A program made the position numbers and the translations under genes. From Acanthornis magna (Eukaryota; Chordata; Aves; Passeriformes; Acanthizidae): a DNA stretch of 64,000 bases. Numbering within the stretch: the stretch's first letter is position 1; each line of letters starts with the position of its first letter. Location: the NCBI GenBank assembly GCA_036785705.1, contig JAWUZG010000351.1, positions 248,001 to 312,000 of the forward strand. Reading direction: 5' to 3'. Below the pieces are notes generated by a model. The model worked only from the letters and a program-made list of their open reading frames with translations. It did not search any database and was not told the DNA's origin. Positions 1 to 11,761 of this stretch are shown here, piece by piece.

Positions 1-719
1 AAGGTCTTTGGAAAGAACACGCAGAATGCAGGAAAAAGGCTATGTCTCCTTATTCATGTAAAAGTTCAGCCTAATTTCATTTTTAACTGACTGGCTTAAG
101 TCTGAGCAACAGCACAGGATGAGAATGGTTTTGAAAGCGTTTGGCATGCAGAGCCATAAACTATACATTCAAACAACTACAGTGCACTAGCAGGATCTCA
201 ACCCCTAACAAGAAAAGAAGCAAAACCACTATATGATCTTCTAAAACACTCTTAAAAAAAAAGAACTTATGTGCTTGCCCAATTTTTCAAAATACCACAG
301 AATTACTTTCCAATTCATTTTTGATACTTTATTGGTACTAGATAGAATCACTGAACATTTATCAGTGTCAAGCAAGCTACTAAGGTAAATTTTTCTTCCA
401 CAGAAGCAAAATTCAAAGGAAAGGACCAAATCGCACATATAATAAATTGTTTTTCTTAGAGGAAGCCTTCCTTTTTCAGATTTTTTTTTCTGCCTACAAT
501 TTTGCCTACAATTAAAGCCATTTAGCTCCAAAACACTCCTAAATAAAAGTTCATGGACAATCTTATGAACCAATGATGCATTAAAAAGAAAGAGCAGAAA
601 GCAGAGTTTGCATTACCTATTCAGAATGAAGAAAGAAGTCTTTCTCAAACCCTTTTCCAACTTAGGCTCTTATCATATCCAAAACAGTTCCTAGATTTCC
701 CAGCAGTATCACTGTAGTA
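1..719. other. No gene recognised
   Basis: AT-rich sequence without a convincing exon, RNA gene or repeat on either strand. It lies 3' of the last FBXO15-like exon seen, so it is probably FBXO15 intron, but no further FBXO15 exon was found here. Confidence 0.5.
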
Positions 720-850
720 TCACCAGGGATGGAGCATCCACGACCTCCCCACACAACCTGCTCTAGTGTCTCACCACCCTCACAGTAAAAAGCTTCTTCC
801 TAATCAACCTCAACCCTTTCCATCTTTAAGTCAATCAGGCTCATATTAAT
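720..850 (-). mobile_element. CR1 LINE 3' fragment
   Basis: The plus strand reads as the reverse complement of the CR1 3' region: a GGATGGAGCATCCA stretch, then a segment matching 'caacctg...tctcaccaccctcacag', then 'cttcttcctaat'. The copy is short and diverged and lacks the terminal repeats, so both ends are approximate. Confidence 0.7.
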
Positions 851-1735
851 ACAGGAACATTCCTAAACTCCCTGCACTACTGCCTTACGGTCTTAACACG
901 GATATATTGAAATTGGTGAAACCACTCCTTTCATCTATATTCACAATCTCTAAAAACTTACAGTTCTGTGAAATAAATACACCAACTGCCTGCAAGCTTT
1001 TATTTTTTTAATAATTTACTACATATGAATCATCATCTTGGTAAAACAACTACATTTCCCACATAATTTGACTGCAAGACTTTTTCAGCTGACTTTATAC
1101 AAAAGCCTTCTTTTGATTTATTTATTTTTCAAGCAAATAGTTTGCTTCTGCTTGAGGAACCAGGTGTTTTGTAGGTGAACAATTCCCTCTTTTCAGAGCT
1201 CTGTGACTAGGGGCTTTGTGTAAGAAGCATGTAGCTGATACTGCACATAATGTACACATAGACTCCAGATGTGTGCAGAACGCCTTAACAGCAACCAAAC
1301 ACCTCAAATAGACACTTTCCATTTCAGTATCTTCTCAGAATATAATGAAAAAAACCTATTGTACACACTTAAGCTAAGAAACAATAGATGTGCTGTGGAC
1401 TGGTGTTTTTATATGCATGTACTGAAGACTGCACACATAGTTGAACACCAAGTTCCATAAACTCACACGCACACCTATCAGACACAAAATAAATTTTAAC
1501 AACATAGATTACCTGACTGTAGCCACATAAATATTGATGGCATTTTCCAAGCTAAGTTTCTCACAATAAATTCTCCTAGATTTACATGTTTCTTTCATGC
1601 TCATTTGTGTCTATGCCTTAAACCCAGCTTTCCAAGTCAGGACCTCTCAGCCTGAATATCACATGCCAGTACCTACATTAACCTATGAATTAATGCCATA
1701 GCTTGTTGGATTATGCTATTTGCTGCCTTTTCAGG

Positions 1736-2126
1736 TGTGGCAACCTGGTTCAGGAACGGCACGGCGGCCAACCCCCAGCCGCTCGGGCCATCAGCTCACA
1801 GACACCAATGTGGTGGACGGCAAATGGCATTTATTGGTGATTAGCACCTCATTATATAACTTTGGTTACAACGTCACACCGGTCTGCTTACATCATAAAC
1901 TAAACGCTATTGGCTACCTGGGGAGGGGTCCTATCTTTCCGTACAGCATGACATCTTCCGACTGCCACACCCTACCTACCCACAGCTATTTCTTGCTAAA
2001 AAGCTCTACCAATGAAGAGAAGAATATAGGAAGAAATACTACAGGGAAGCTTTCTAACAACGAGCTAACTTGTTGAGTCAAACCAATGTCAGACAGCTCC
2101 TACAGACACATTATCCACCAGTCACA
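1736..2126 (-). mobile_element. LTR-like sequence, probably a solo LTR
   Basis: On the minus strand this stretch has AT-rich U3-like DNA, an AATAAA signal near 1837, a GC-rich U5-like end and a terminal ...TTGCCACA at 1736. The right end was placed at the complementary TGTGAC (2126), but no convincing target-site duplication was found, so that end is uncertain. It sits just downstream of the donor site of FBXO15-like exon 6, inside the intron and in the same orientation as the gene. The alternative is an unrelated GC-rich intronic segment. Confidence 0.45.
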
Positions 2127-2163
2127 CCCAAAAAATCTTCAAAAATCCTCAGTTAAAACTCAC

Positions 2164-2373
2164 CCCTTCTTTTTGGGAGGTCTGCCCAGAGGAAGAAGCA
2201 ATGGTGTAACTCCATACAGTTTTAGGGTTGACAGGATGTCTAAGCACAGCCAGTCTCTACCATACCAAAGCACGGTAACTGATGTGTCCTTAAACGATAG
2301 CTTTGGCTTCTCCATTACATGTTCTTTTCCATTTTTGTCCTTCAGTGCAATTACCCAACTCAAGCCAGAGACA
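2164..2373 (-). CDS. FBXO15: FBXO15-like exon 6
   Basis: A 210 nt open exon after ...taaataacag with donor AAGGG|gtgagt. It encodes WVIALKDKNGKEHVMEKP and DTSVTVLWYGRDWLCLD, both recognisable FBXO15 segments. It is the last FBXO15 exon visible; the remaining C-terminal exons are not found between 1 and 2163. Confidence 0.8.
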
Positions 2374-2617
2374 CTGTTATTTAGGAATTGAGAGGGGAGA
2401 GGGGTGTTTAAAACAAAATTCCCAAAGTGACAACAGTTAAACTATGCTTTCAACAGTTTTATATTTCTACTAACTGCTACTTATGTTCCTCAGTTTCAGC
2501 AATTTCTAGATTATCATCGTATCTTCCCATTTTATAGCTCTATTTCTATACCCCCAAGCCATTAATATTTTGTACATTCTTCTCAAGTAAATCTCTTTGT
2601 GACAAGGCATTGCTTAC

Positions 2618-2860
2618 TTCATAGCTTCTTTGCTCACAAATGGAAGACCTGTATAAGGATCTAGAGGTTTAGCGAGAAGCATTACTCTCGTTTTGAAGGC
2701 AGATGTCTGTTTGAAGATGGATTCATTCTTCCAGTACCCAGGGTTCTTATCATGTAGAGCATCACAGCCCAAAGAAACAGTTTCTGGTTGTTTAGGCTTC
2801 ATTTTCCACATTGTCCATTTTGGTTGCAAAGCACTGGAATAGAGTTTCAGCCAAAGTCCA
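2618..2860 (-). CDS. FBXO15: FBXO15-like exon 5
   Basis: A 243 nt exon (tttttcag-type acceptor, donor ATGAA|gtaagc) encoding 80 residues directly C-terminal to the F-box. It carries the family segments LWLKLYSSAL, NPGYWKNES and KPLDPYTGLPF. It is entirely open, and its phase joins exon 4 (CA|T). Confidence 0.8.
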
Positions 2861-5404
2861 CTGAAAATAAAAATAGAATGAAGAGGAATAAATTTCAAGA
2901 ACAGTCACTCAATTTTTATACACACATCTCAGCTACCACCAAGCTGAAATGTTAGCACAATGTTAGCATAATGTTAGCACAAAAACAGTCTTGTCTGCCT
3001 TCTTCAAAATATGGGATCCAGGATGAAGCTCAGGGACAGCAGAGCCATAGTCAGCAATGGAAGTGAAAACTGATAAAGGTTAAGCAGTAAATTTTGAAAA
3101 TTCCACCCCAAAACAATGATGCATCCTCCTCACAGAAAATCAGCTAGTGGAGAAAGTGTTTTAATACCTTTTATTCAACAAAGGTAATCTGTACGCTTCA
3201 AGTTTCTCACACAGATACAGCAGAAAGTGGAGTGGAGGAGGACAATCAGATTCACACCTTTGCTTGGTGTTACCAGAGTCACGTCAATCCCTTCTTCACT
3301 CTTTGGAAAAGCTCAGAGAAGACATGACTTTCTGAAGACAAAGAAACATGTGACAGTAATGATGGGTTCATCTCCTTCACGCCAGGAAAACTAGGAGGTC
3401 ACATTTCAGCCCTCTAGGACATTTCAGTATCTCTAGGACAGTTCATGGAATACTGAATACAGGAACCGACAAGAATTCGAACAATAATCTGTGAATGCAG
3501 GTTTCCAGTAAGTTTTCTAATTTTAAAGTGCCAGACATACACTTCACATAACTGCACTAAAGAAAATTAATGGGAAGGGCAACAAATTCTCAAGAGACAT
3601 TTTCTACCATTAATTGGCAAGACTACCTTTACCAATCCTCACTCATCCCCAGGCAAACTTAGGCTGCTATGCTTTGTATTGCATTTTGCCCTCTCCTGAA
3701 AGCATTCAAGGACTAAATCCATCCCACATTGCCTCCTACCCACAACAAAGATATCAGACACTTCTCTTTTAAGACCAGGAAAGGCAACCAAGTTACCAGA
3801 TAGCATAAAACATTTCTGATGGAGAGGGGAAGTTCTTTTTTAACCCCAAAGTGGTTTAGAACTGTCCGGCAATGTAAACAAAGGAGAGATGTGCTTGACA
3901 TACAATCATTGGGGGAAATTGAGCTATCATCCAACTGGTCCTAATCAGCCTAAAAAGTCCAGTAAAATAACCTGCTATGAAAGTCTCCTGTTAACTAGAA
4001 ACCCCTCCCCAACTCCCCCTCCCCTCCATCCTTTCTTTCTTGGAGAGAGATACTCCGCATCTTACTCTATGATGCTGAAAAGACAGCGCTTAGCAGTAGG
4101 CATTTCCTGCATTTTCAAGTTACAGATTCAGCAATTTAGCTGACTGAAGACAGACTAATCACAAATACCTACCATCCTTGTCCTCACTCTCAGTTATATA
4201 TTGCTTCTTCCTTTCCAAAAACAGTGCTGTGCAACCAAAGAAATTAGTTCAAGCTCAAAAATTCAGTTAGGGTAGGGAGACAGAGGAGAAAACGAACGAG
4301 GACCTGGAATCACAAATGTTTAGGAAAGTATCACTGCCCTTTCATCCTCAAGTCCCATTTGTGCACATTTTCTAATCTCTGTTGAGAGTAGAAAATGGAA
4401 ACAGACATCATCGAGATGGAGGCAAATAAATCATCCTGCCCTGAGCAGCCACAGTGATTTCATCCTGCCTTACCACCCTGAAGTGGAAAATGCATACTAA
4501 GATAATTTGTGTCAACTATGCAATTTTTATCCACACTGACCTGCTGACAATCTCAAAACATACATCTGGATTACAGTCTTCCCTTTAAATTCATCGGTTC
4601 TAAAGGTGTCAAAGCCAATGTAAACCAATTGACTGTATAAGTTTTGGCAAATAAGGGAAAACGGATTCATACTGGATGCAGCAACTTCCTATACAGGAAG
4701 ACATTTTCTCATTCAAACAACACTAATGCAGTACAATCCTAGAAAATCAAAGGATACTCAGACATCCTAGTTATCACATATCAACCCGGGTCTCTCCTCC
4801 TTTTCCTTTCACAAAATTGTCGTGATACCGGTAGGAGCAATTGGTGTACTCTGTATAAGCAATCCTTAGACAAAAAGTGTCAGTATTTATCTTCATCTCT
4901 TTGGTTTCAATTTAGAAATCACCAAAATTTGACCAACAGAGCAACAGATAAAAACCACTAGTGAATCATTTGATTGAATCAACCCCTCTACAAAAACCTG
5001 ATGAAAGAACTAAATAAGCAGAACTTCAAAATGGTGAAAGCTATGACCATTCCACAAAGCTACTGGTGACACACAAGTTAGGATCACTCGAGCAGAAAAG
5101 TTTGTGCAAGTGCATGTGAATACAAACAAATATATGCAAGTTTTAAAACAAAAAAAAAAGTGCTAATAGCAACATTTCAAAGCACTGGATTTAGTTTTTG
5201 CCTCATAACTCCCATTAAACAACAGGGCTTGCACAGCTAGAATTCCATGCAACACATCCTGTGGGCTATGCAGTGCAATTTCGGCAGAGTAACTGCACAC
5301 AGGTACAAGCATCAGTGCTCTGGCATCAGAGAAACTAAATTAGAAAGACTCATAACTCAGATAACTACAACTGGGGCATGACTGAAACCTTCCCTCTTCC
5401 TTAC
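2861..5404 (-). other. FBXO15-like intron 4
   Basis: About 2.5 kb of AT-rich sequence between exons 5 and 4. No further exon, RNA gene or repeat was recognised. Confidence 0.5.
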
Positions 5405-5530
5405 TGGTCACTGGCCAGGTCATAGAAGCGCTTATTCACACAACCGGCAGACAACAGGGACACAGGATCCAAATAGGAAAATACCTTCAGCAGCATTTCT
5501 GATGGCATGCTGGGAAACAAGAGACGAATA
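5405..5530 (-). CDS. FBXO15: FBXO15-like exon 4 (F-box)
   Basis: It encodes the F-box motif MPSEMLLKVFSYLDPVSLL followed by CVNKRFYDLASD. An acceptor at 5530 (GTAACAG|T) keeps the phase with exon 3. An acceptor at 5559 has a better tract but shifts the frame relative to exon 3. The donor is GACCA|gtaagg. This is the SKP1-binding domain. Confidence 0.75.
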
Positions 5531-6243
5531 CTGTTACACTTGCCTGCAAACTCCGGAAACTGCAATGGCAGAGAATTTTAATTTCAAACCAGAGAAAAAC
5601 AGAAGAGGTGGAAACCAGCAGCTTGTAAATAGATGAATCAAAAATCACCTGAAGAGGAATCAAAAGTCACCTGAAGAGTTAAACTGGAATTTGGGTTCTA
5701 TTTTCAGTCTCCACTATGTGGCATTTGCCTAAAATAATTAATCAAAACTTATTCAAGTGGCATAGCACTATTACATGAAAAGTTATGGGTTTGCATTTTC
5801 ATTAAACTTTGTTAACTTTAACCCAATTTGCCATGAAACTACCTCATTTAGCTTCAGTTTCTTATTGCTCGTACCGTGACTTTAACATTTATTCCACAAC
5901 AACCAGCTTTTCCAAAACTGCAGATATATTCACTCTCCCTCTTGACTGTGGTGTCCCATCTCAAGATGCACCAGGACAGAAATGATCATGCTCTACCTCA
6001 TCATAATCTTCAAACGCTATGTGCTCAGGGGTCTCGCACAATTCTCATTTATGTCAAAAGAAAGATGTGAACTTCAAAGCAAGAGCCAAGTGGCATCCTG
6101 AAAATGTCAATGTCTCTGTGCCTCTGGAAAGCTTTGGAAAATGAAAGCGCCAGTCTAAGCCTGACAAGCAGAACATACCCTGGAGATGAGCCAACATGGT
6201 TTTTGTATTAACAGATAGAAACCTCGTACCATTGGAGCAGTAC

Positions 6244-6321
6244 CTTGTAACTACACGGAGTTTAAAATACATGGATTTTATACTTTGATTTTCTCGAGCG
6301 TTGATTACGGTCAAATCACTG
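6244..6321 (-). CDS. FBXO15: FBXO15-like exon 3
   Basis: A 78 nt exon between ...tattttcag and ACAAG|gtactg, encoding about 26 residues (SDLTVINARENQSIKS in the first part). Its phase fits exons 2 and 4. It was assigned by position, phase and splice signals rather than by a strongly conserved motif. Confidence 0.55.
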
Positions 6322-6581
6322 CTGAAAATACAAGGTGCTGTGAAAGTCAACACCCCAGGTGTGGCTCTCGTCCTTTTACTACTGTTATTTGCAACACTTG
6401 ATTTATAGCATTATTTCAGAAGCAGAGAGCTTTAAAGAGTAGCATGATAATGCCAATACCTCAATGATTGTATTACATTCAGAATCTTAGTTGCATAAAC
6501 ATAGAGGCAATGTGCCAAAACTTTCAATGTGCCAACACTTCCACTCTTCCACTCCTACTCTTTGTGTAAAGACATACTCAC

Positions 6582-6695
6582 CTCTCAATGCACGCATTTG
6601 GTTTTGGTTTTATGGTAGGTGTCGAATACAGACTTTTAATTCCAGCATTTTTGGTCTCAGAGCATTCCCCAGGCCTGGCAGCAAAGGTCCTTAAC
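6582..6695 (-). CDS. FBXO15: FBXO15-like exon 2
   Basis: The acceptor follows a pyrimidine run (...cttacaactag) and the donor is AGAG|gtgagt. It encodes about 38 residues rich in K, P and T (LRTFAARPGECSETKN at the start). Its first base completes the codon left by the exon 1 donor at 60334 (AG|G), which supports the pairing with exon 1. The N-terminal region of this family is poorly conserved. Confidence 0.65.
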
Positions 6696-7572
6696 CTAGT
6701 TGTAAGAAAGAAAAGCTGTTAAGAGTCACATATCTACAAAATGAAGAAATACGCATCCTGTGCAAACCTAGACAGAACATTTCAACCAAGGCAAGATTCG
6801 GGGAATACATCATATGGCAACTCAGTACTAGCAGTTCACTGATTTGAACAACTATGCCCAAGTTAAAATACCTGGCATCAGGAAGATTCAGATTTAAACT
6901 CACAGCTGTCATTCCTGTGATTCATCTCTCACAGTGGTCAGAAGGGAACAGTGTCACTCCCCCAAATCACTTTGAATCCAGCAGAGATCTGTTACCTTTA
7001 GACAGCTGCACCACTGTGGCCACCACAACCAACCTCAACACAGGCCCCTCCAGCAAGTCAAACTCACTGATTAATCCTCTTTTTTACAGCATTACTCTAG
7101 AGACGTTTTTGAGCCATCCAACTTTACTAAGCTATTAAAAGATACCAAATACCTTGAAACTTCCTCAAAAACTGTTGAGGTTCAAAAAGAGTTTCCTTGA
7201 ATACATAACAGAATCATACATGAAACAAAGCTGAAGTCTCATTTCAGATCTTCCCCAGCTAAAATACTCAAAATCTGAGAGATAAGCGTTATTTCCACAG
7301 GCAAACAGATATCAATGTTTTTATAGCTCATCAGTGTTGCAAAATGTGGAATATGTAAAATTTTCTTAAGAAATTATGTTCTTTGATGTTTGATCTTTGT
7401 GTACTTTCAAGCCTAAACAGCTTGGAAAGGAGATTCAATCCATGAAAACAGAGAGCAGCTCAGGGATGTCCAGATGCTAGAAAGACAAATTATTTGGTGG
7501 TAGAATTGCTTTGTTAAGGTTTAGGGCTTGGCATGCTTCAATAAATTCACACCTAGGGGGAGGTTAACAAAG

Positions 7573-9762
7573 CTTGGGAAGAAGGATGCCCACGGACAGT
7601 GCACACAACAAATGCAGATTTACAGGCCACACGAACACCTGGAAGAACTCCCAAGATAAGGGAAAAACTTCTAAAACCAACTCCTGAAATCAGCTCCAAC
7701 TTCCCGAAGTGTGAACTTGCAACCACTGACCCAAGAAACTCAGTGACACAAAAGAAGAGAAAGAGAAAGAGCATGTGGACTAATTAGCATGAGAAGCAAG
7801 AGAATCATTAAACAATGGAAGACAGAATACTAACTACTCAGAAAGTTATGTAAGTTGTAGCCAATAAAAATGAATTTTTTCCTTTGGTAAATTGTATGAG
7901 ATAGTAAAAAGCTTTGATAGTTGGTGTGCTGGCTTTGTAGGATTTGCCACCCAGCACTCCCTCTGTGCAGAACTGTAAATATTTGGTAAAATACCTCAGC
8001 TCTGTGTGTGGACTGGCCTCTGGCACAGCAGCGTGAAAGAACCTATTTTGGCAACATTAGCACATCACAGTTTGGAGAGAAAAGAAAGGAACTTTGCATA
8101 TTTCTAGCACAAATTCTTACAATCCAACTGGTCACACAAGTTTTCCCAAGTTTTCCCAAGTTTTCTGCTAGGAAGGACTTTGTAGGCTGTAATTGCAAAT
8201 ACTGTCATGAATCCACATAAAAATATGGAGATAGAGTTTCAATTGTAAATCAAATCCTCATGCTTCATACCCACTGATGCCACCGAGCAGACAGAGCTCC
8301 CCATTCTCTGCATTATTGATGTTTTAAGTTGCCAGCAGACTTTGCAACACCTGCTCAAATCAGCTCTGGGTTTCTAGGCAACCAATCAATATGGGGGGAA
8401 AACACCTAATTTTGAAGTATTTGGGTACCATGTACCTTTAATGCACACTGCTCTTCGTTTAAGATTCATTTAGGCTCAAAGAAAAACAGAATCAAAAGAA
8501 ATTAACAACTCTGGTCTACATTGTCAACTGTGCTATGTAAAAAACAAAAAACAAAACAAAACAAAACAAAGAAAAAACAACCAAGAAAACAACAAAACAA
8601 CAAAACAAAAAACAAATGACAAACAAACAAAAACCAAAAAACCCCAAATACAAAAAACAAAAACAAAAACAAAAACAAACAAACAAAAAAAAAAACCACA
8701 AAAAAAACAAAAAAACCAAAAAAAAGCCAGAAAAAAAATAAAACCCACCAAAAAAAACCAAAACAAAAAAACCCCCCACCAAAACAACCAAGACATTTTA
8801 GTGTGAATTGTTATAAACATAACAAAAAGACATGCACATTTCAGCTTGGGTGCCAGCCACTGATAGACCAACTAAATTAACAACTACAAAACAGTAGCCA
8901 TATAACAAACACAACCTGGTGCTCAAACAAGGGTTTTATTCATGCATCATTATCAAGAAGTACACTTAGATGATAAGGCACCAACAAACTGTATTTTTCA
9001 AAAGCCATTAAAGGGATTTAGAGACCCAAACTGTGTTCAACAGCAGCAGAGCTCTCACTTCTGGACGCTCCAGAGCAGCAAATCCCAGGCTGTTCTGCTC
9101 TGAATCCATGCTGAAAGCAGAGAGTGTGGGCACACTCTACAGGGACACAACTCCACAGACTTCAGGCACAGCAGTAACTCAGATAACAAGCTGGATTTTG
9201 GATTTTAAAACCCACTACCTTAGACAAGCATAACCTGCATTGCCTCTATTCAGTCCTCCTTGCTCATTTGAACCACTGCCCCCTCTTCTTCACTCCAGGG
9301 AGAAATACCTGAGAAAAGAAAAATTTGGCCCACACATGCCTTGAAAACTTTAATGCAATATCTATTCCTTTTGTAAGTTGCAGTTAAAAAAAAAAGAAAA
9401 AGCTGAACTTTTGCATCTTCCAAAACAAAAATATTCTCAAGGTGTGAAGAAACAAACAGCAAACCCAATCCACAAATTACTTTTCAAGTACTGTGTGTGC
9501 TAAGATTTTAAATTAGCATTAACAAAATGCTTTTACATTGCATTGACAAAGATTGGGCAGATAAGCCTAAGAGAAAAGTCAATGAGAGCTGTTACATCCG
9601 CTCTTTACAGACTTCTAGAACAACTGAGAGGCTCTTACTTAAGAAGCACAACTTCAATTGCTTTTTCATTAGCTTTCAACCTGTGGGGCTCAGTTTTGTA
9701 CCAATAGTTTCACTTTCACACCCCATAATATTTGCAATGTGCCTTGGTTTTTTGATGGTCAG
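7573..9762 (+). repeat. Left arm of a 2.19 kb inverted repeat
   Basis: It matches the reverse complement of 61103-63301 almost base for base. Chance reading frames in the two arms give the same peptides over 60-70 codons with one or no change (8008-8220 versus 62654-62866; 9033-9233 versus 61639-61839). Length differences are confined mainly to A/T-rich runs. The outer boundary is CTTGGGAAG at 7573 and the inner boundary ATGGTCAG at 9762. Both arms are FBXO15 intron 1 DNA. Confidence 0.93.
8536..8785 (+). repeat. (AAAAC)n-type low-complexity tract
   Basis: An A-rich run with irregular AAAAC, AAACA and AACC units. It is the counterpart of the GTTTT-rich run at 62085-62335, from which it differs in length more than the rest of the arm does. 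The phenylalanine-rich frames across it are composition artefacts. Confidence 0.85.
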
Positions 9763-10377
9763 TGTTATAAATAGCTTTGAGTTTGTTAATCAAATCTTGT
9801 TAGAAATTGTAATCAATAGTCTTGTGTTTGTTAATTGAACTTTGCTTAAGAAGGCTTATGACTTGTCTAATAAAAGCCAAGAGGAACTAACCTTGCCTAA
9901 TAAAAGCCAAGAAAGGAAATAAAAGCCAAGAAAGGAAACAGAGATTGCCTAAGCTAAGTCAGAAGGAGCAGATGATTAAGAAATGCCAGAACCACAAGAC
10001 CCTCAGAAGGAGCAGATAATTAAATAATGTCAGGACCACCTATCTGGTGATGTAAAGCCCCCTCCCTATTGTGTAAGATTACTAAAAAGAACATCGGAGG
10101 AAGACTACGGCCTTCAGCCTCACGACCACCAAAAGGCAGAAGAAGACCCCCTAGCAACAGGCCGCGCAGACACAGAGTACTACAGGAAGATCTACGTATA
10201 CCAGGAAGAAGAAGGGGATAAAACCAGAGACTATGGGAGGGGAAATCGCTTGCCGTGGTGGAGCGGAGACTCCCCGGCAGCCCAGCGCTGTTTTGTTTGC
10301 TGACTGCTTGCTCAATAAACCAAATTATTTTAATTGGCCTGACTTTTGTCAATCTATTTTAACATTAACTTATAACA
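9763..10377 (+). mobile_element. LTR (615 bp) at the FBXO15/GC-block junction
   Basis: It starts TGTTATAA and ends TTATAACA, a perfect 8 bp terminal inverted repeat. Several AATAAAAGCC units lie near 9870-9930 and an AATAAA at about 10314, near the 3' end. The left neighbour is FBXO15 intron 1 (ATGGTCAG) and the right neighbour is the end of the GC-rich repeat (TGCCGC). There is no target-site duplication, which fits recombination between two LTR copies rather than a simple insertion. Confidence 0.75.
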
Positions 10378-11761
10378 TGCCGCTCTCATTTCTGTCTAGG
10401 GTTGAGCCAAAAATGTCCCATTTGGGGCGGGGGGGGCCTTTCCTGCAGTTACTGCCATCCTGGGACCACAGCCGGAATTAGGGGGGTCATGAGGAGGGCA
10501 CGGGGGGAGGGAGGGAAAGCTGGGAGGAGCAGGCCGCGCAGTAAAGCCCCATCCCCGCCAAGAGGGCAGAATCAGAATGTCTCTCCTCGAGGCTCTCTGC
10601 GCTCTCACATTGCTTCCAAGCCCACGGGGTGGAGGGGAAGGGGGCGCTCCCCTATGTCAGCCGGGAGCCTGAGGGCTGCCAGTCGCGCTGTAAAGGCTGG
10701 CCCCGCTCCATCAGCTGACGGCGGCCCTTGCACCTGCCGCTCCCGCGGCCTGCCCGAGCCTTCGGCGCGCCGCCTCCCCCGAGCGTCCCACAGCTGCCAC
10801 GGGCGCTGCGCCCGCGGGCAGCCCCGAAAAGGCTGCATTTCCGGGCGCTGAGCCCTCTCGGCAGGCGGCTGGCGGGGCCATTGGAAAGGGACTTTGCATG
10901 GCCGCCACCTCTCGGCCCCATGCCCAGCCCGGCCCCCTGCCGGGCCCCGCCCCCCGCCCTCCTCCGAGCTGCGTTTGCATTTTTGGCTTGGCCGCCGTAG
11001 GCAACTGCTTTGGGCAACAGCGCCGGCCGGCGGCACCGCCTCCATAGCCACGGCAAGCCCCCGCTCCGCTCCAGGCCGGGCCGGGCTGGGCCGGAGTGGG
11101 GATCCCCTTCCCGCCTCGGCCTCTTCCCCTTTGGCAGCTGCCAGGCAGCGGAGACAAGGACGGGCGGGGGGGGAAGGGCGGGGGTCGGCTTTCCACGAAG
11201 CCGGGACAGCAGCAGCTCTTGGGAATCCCTCCCCCTCCTCTGCGGGGGAGTTTTGGGAGGCACCGGGGGAGAGCGGCAGGGGTGGGGCAGGGAGGAGCGC
11301 CCCAAAGCTTGTCCACGGCTGGTGGGGGGGAGGGGAGAGGTGGAATCGGGACACAGCCGTGTCCCAGCAGCAGCTAAGCGCCCAGGCAGGGCCGGGGCTT
11401 CTGCAGGTGAGTGAAAGAGGGGCTCCTTCCAAATTTGCCCCGCCCCGATGACACAAGAAGCTCGGACACGGGCTGGGCGCGGGGGCACGGTCTGTCTCAG
11501 CCTTGATTTTTTTCCCCTGCATGCTGTGCAGGGAGGGGGCCATTCTGGAGCAGAGCCATTCCCCTGGCAAGCCCTGAGCCCCTGGCCAGCCAGGGCTAGC
11601 GGGGCAGGATCCTGCCAGCACCTGTGCAGGCCAGGAGAGAGGAGCCCACCTGGAGCAGGTTGCTGCCAGCACCAATGAACCCATGGGCTCCCACAAGGCT
11701 CTCCTGGCTTGTAAAAGGCTCCCCTGCCCAGTGTCCCTCTGTTGCCTTTTTCAGGCTAGAA
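10378..11761 (-). repeat. GC-rich 1.4 kb repeat, copy A
   Basis: On the minus strand it aligns with 17515-18921 over its full length, for example the segments rich in 'gagagccttgtgg', 'ctgctccaggtgggct' and 'agcggca'. It is CpG-rich, with Sp1-like GGGCGGGG boxes and inverted CCAAT-like motifs. The long frames on both strands (up to 363 codons) are GC artefacts: they are not conserved between copies. Origin unknown; it may be a captured CpG-island promoter or retroviral leader DNA. Confidence 0.8.

Larger units (their letters stand above)
2164..6695 (-). pseudogene. FBXO15: FBXO15-like gene, exons 2-6 (5' exon separated)
   Basis: Five minus-strand exons with AG/GT splice sites: 6582-6695, 6244-6321, 5405-5530, 2618-2860 and 2164-2373. 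All are multiples of three in length and share the same phase (1 nt + codons + 2 nt), so they join without a frameshift or stop. The third encodes an F-box (MPSEMLLKVFSYLDPVSLL), and the following exons match the FBXO15 family (LKLYSSAL, GYWKNES, DPYTGLPF, DTSVTVLWYG). F-box proteins bind SKP1 and bring substrates to the SCF ubiquitin ligase; FBXO15 in mammals is known for expression in pluripotent cells. Exon 1 is not upstream here but 54 kb away in opposite orientation (60315-60334), and the later exons fall outside the window or are lost. The frames are open, but the gene cannot be transcribed normally in this arrangement unless another copy exists. Confidence 0.8.
6696..9762 (-). other. 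FBXO15-like intron 1, left copy
   Basis: The sequence upstream of exon 2 to the abrupt junction with an LTR at 9763. The part from 7573 on is the left arm of the large inverted repeat; 6696-7572 is found only here. No exon was recognised. Confidence 0.6.

Noticed and set aside
2086..2391. Plus-strand frame of 101 codons
   Set aside because: Shadow of FBXO15-like exon 6 on the opposite strand.
8502..8871. Phe/Val-rich frames that look like membrane proteins
   Set aside because: Translations of an AAAAC/GTTTT low-complexity tract.
10605..11696. 363-codon minus-strand frame and several overlapping frames in GC-rich DNA
   Set aside because: Stops are rare at this GC content, and the matching copies B and C do not keep the frame.
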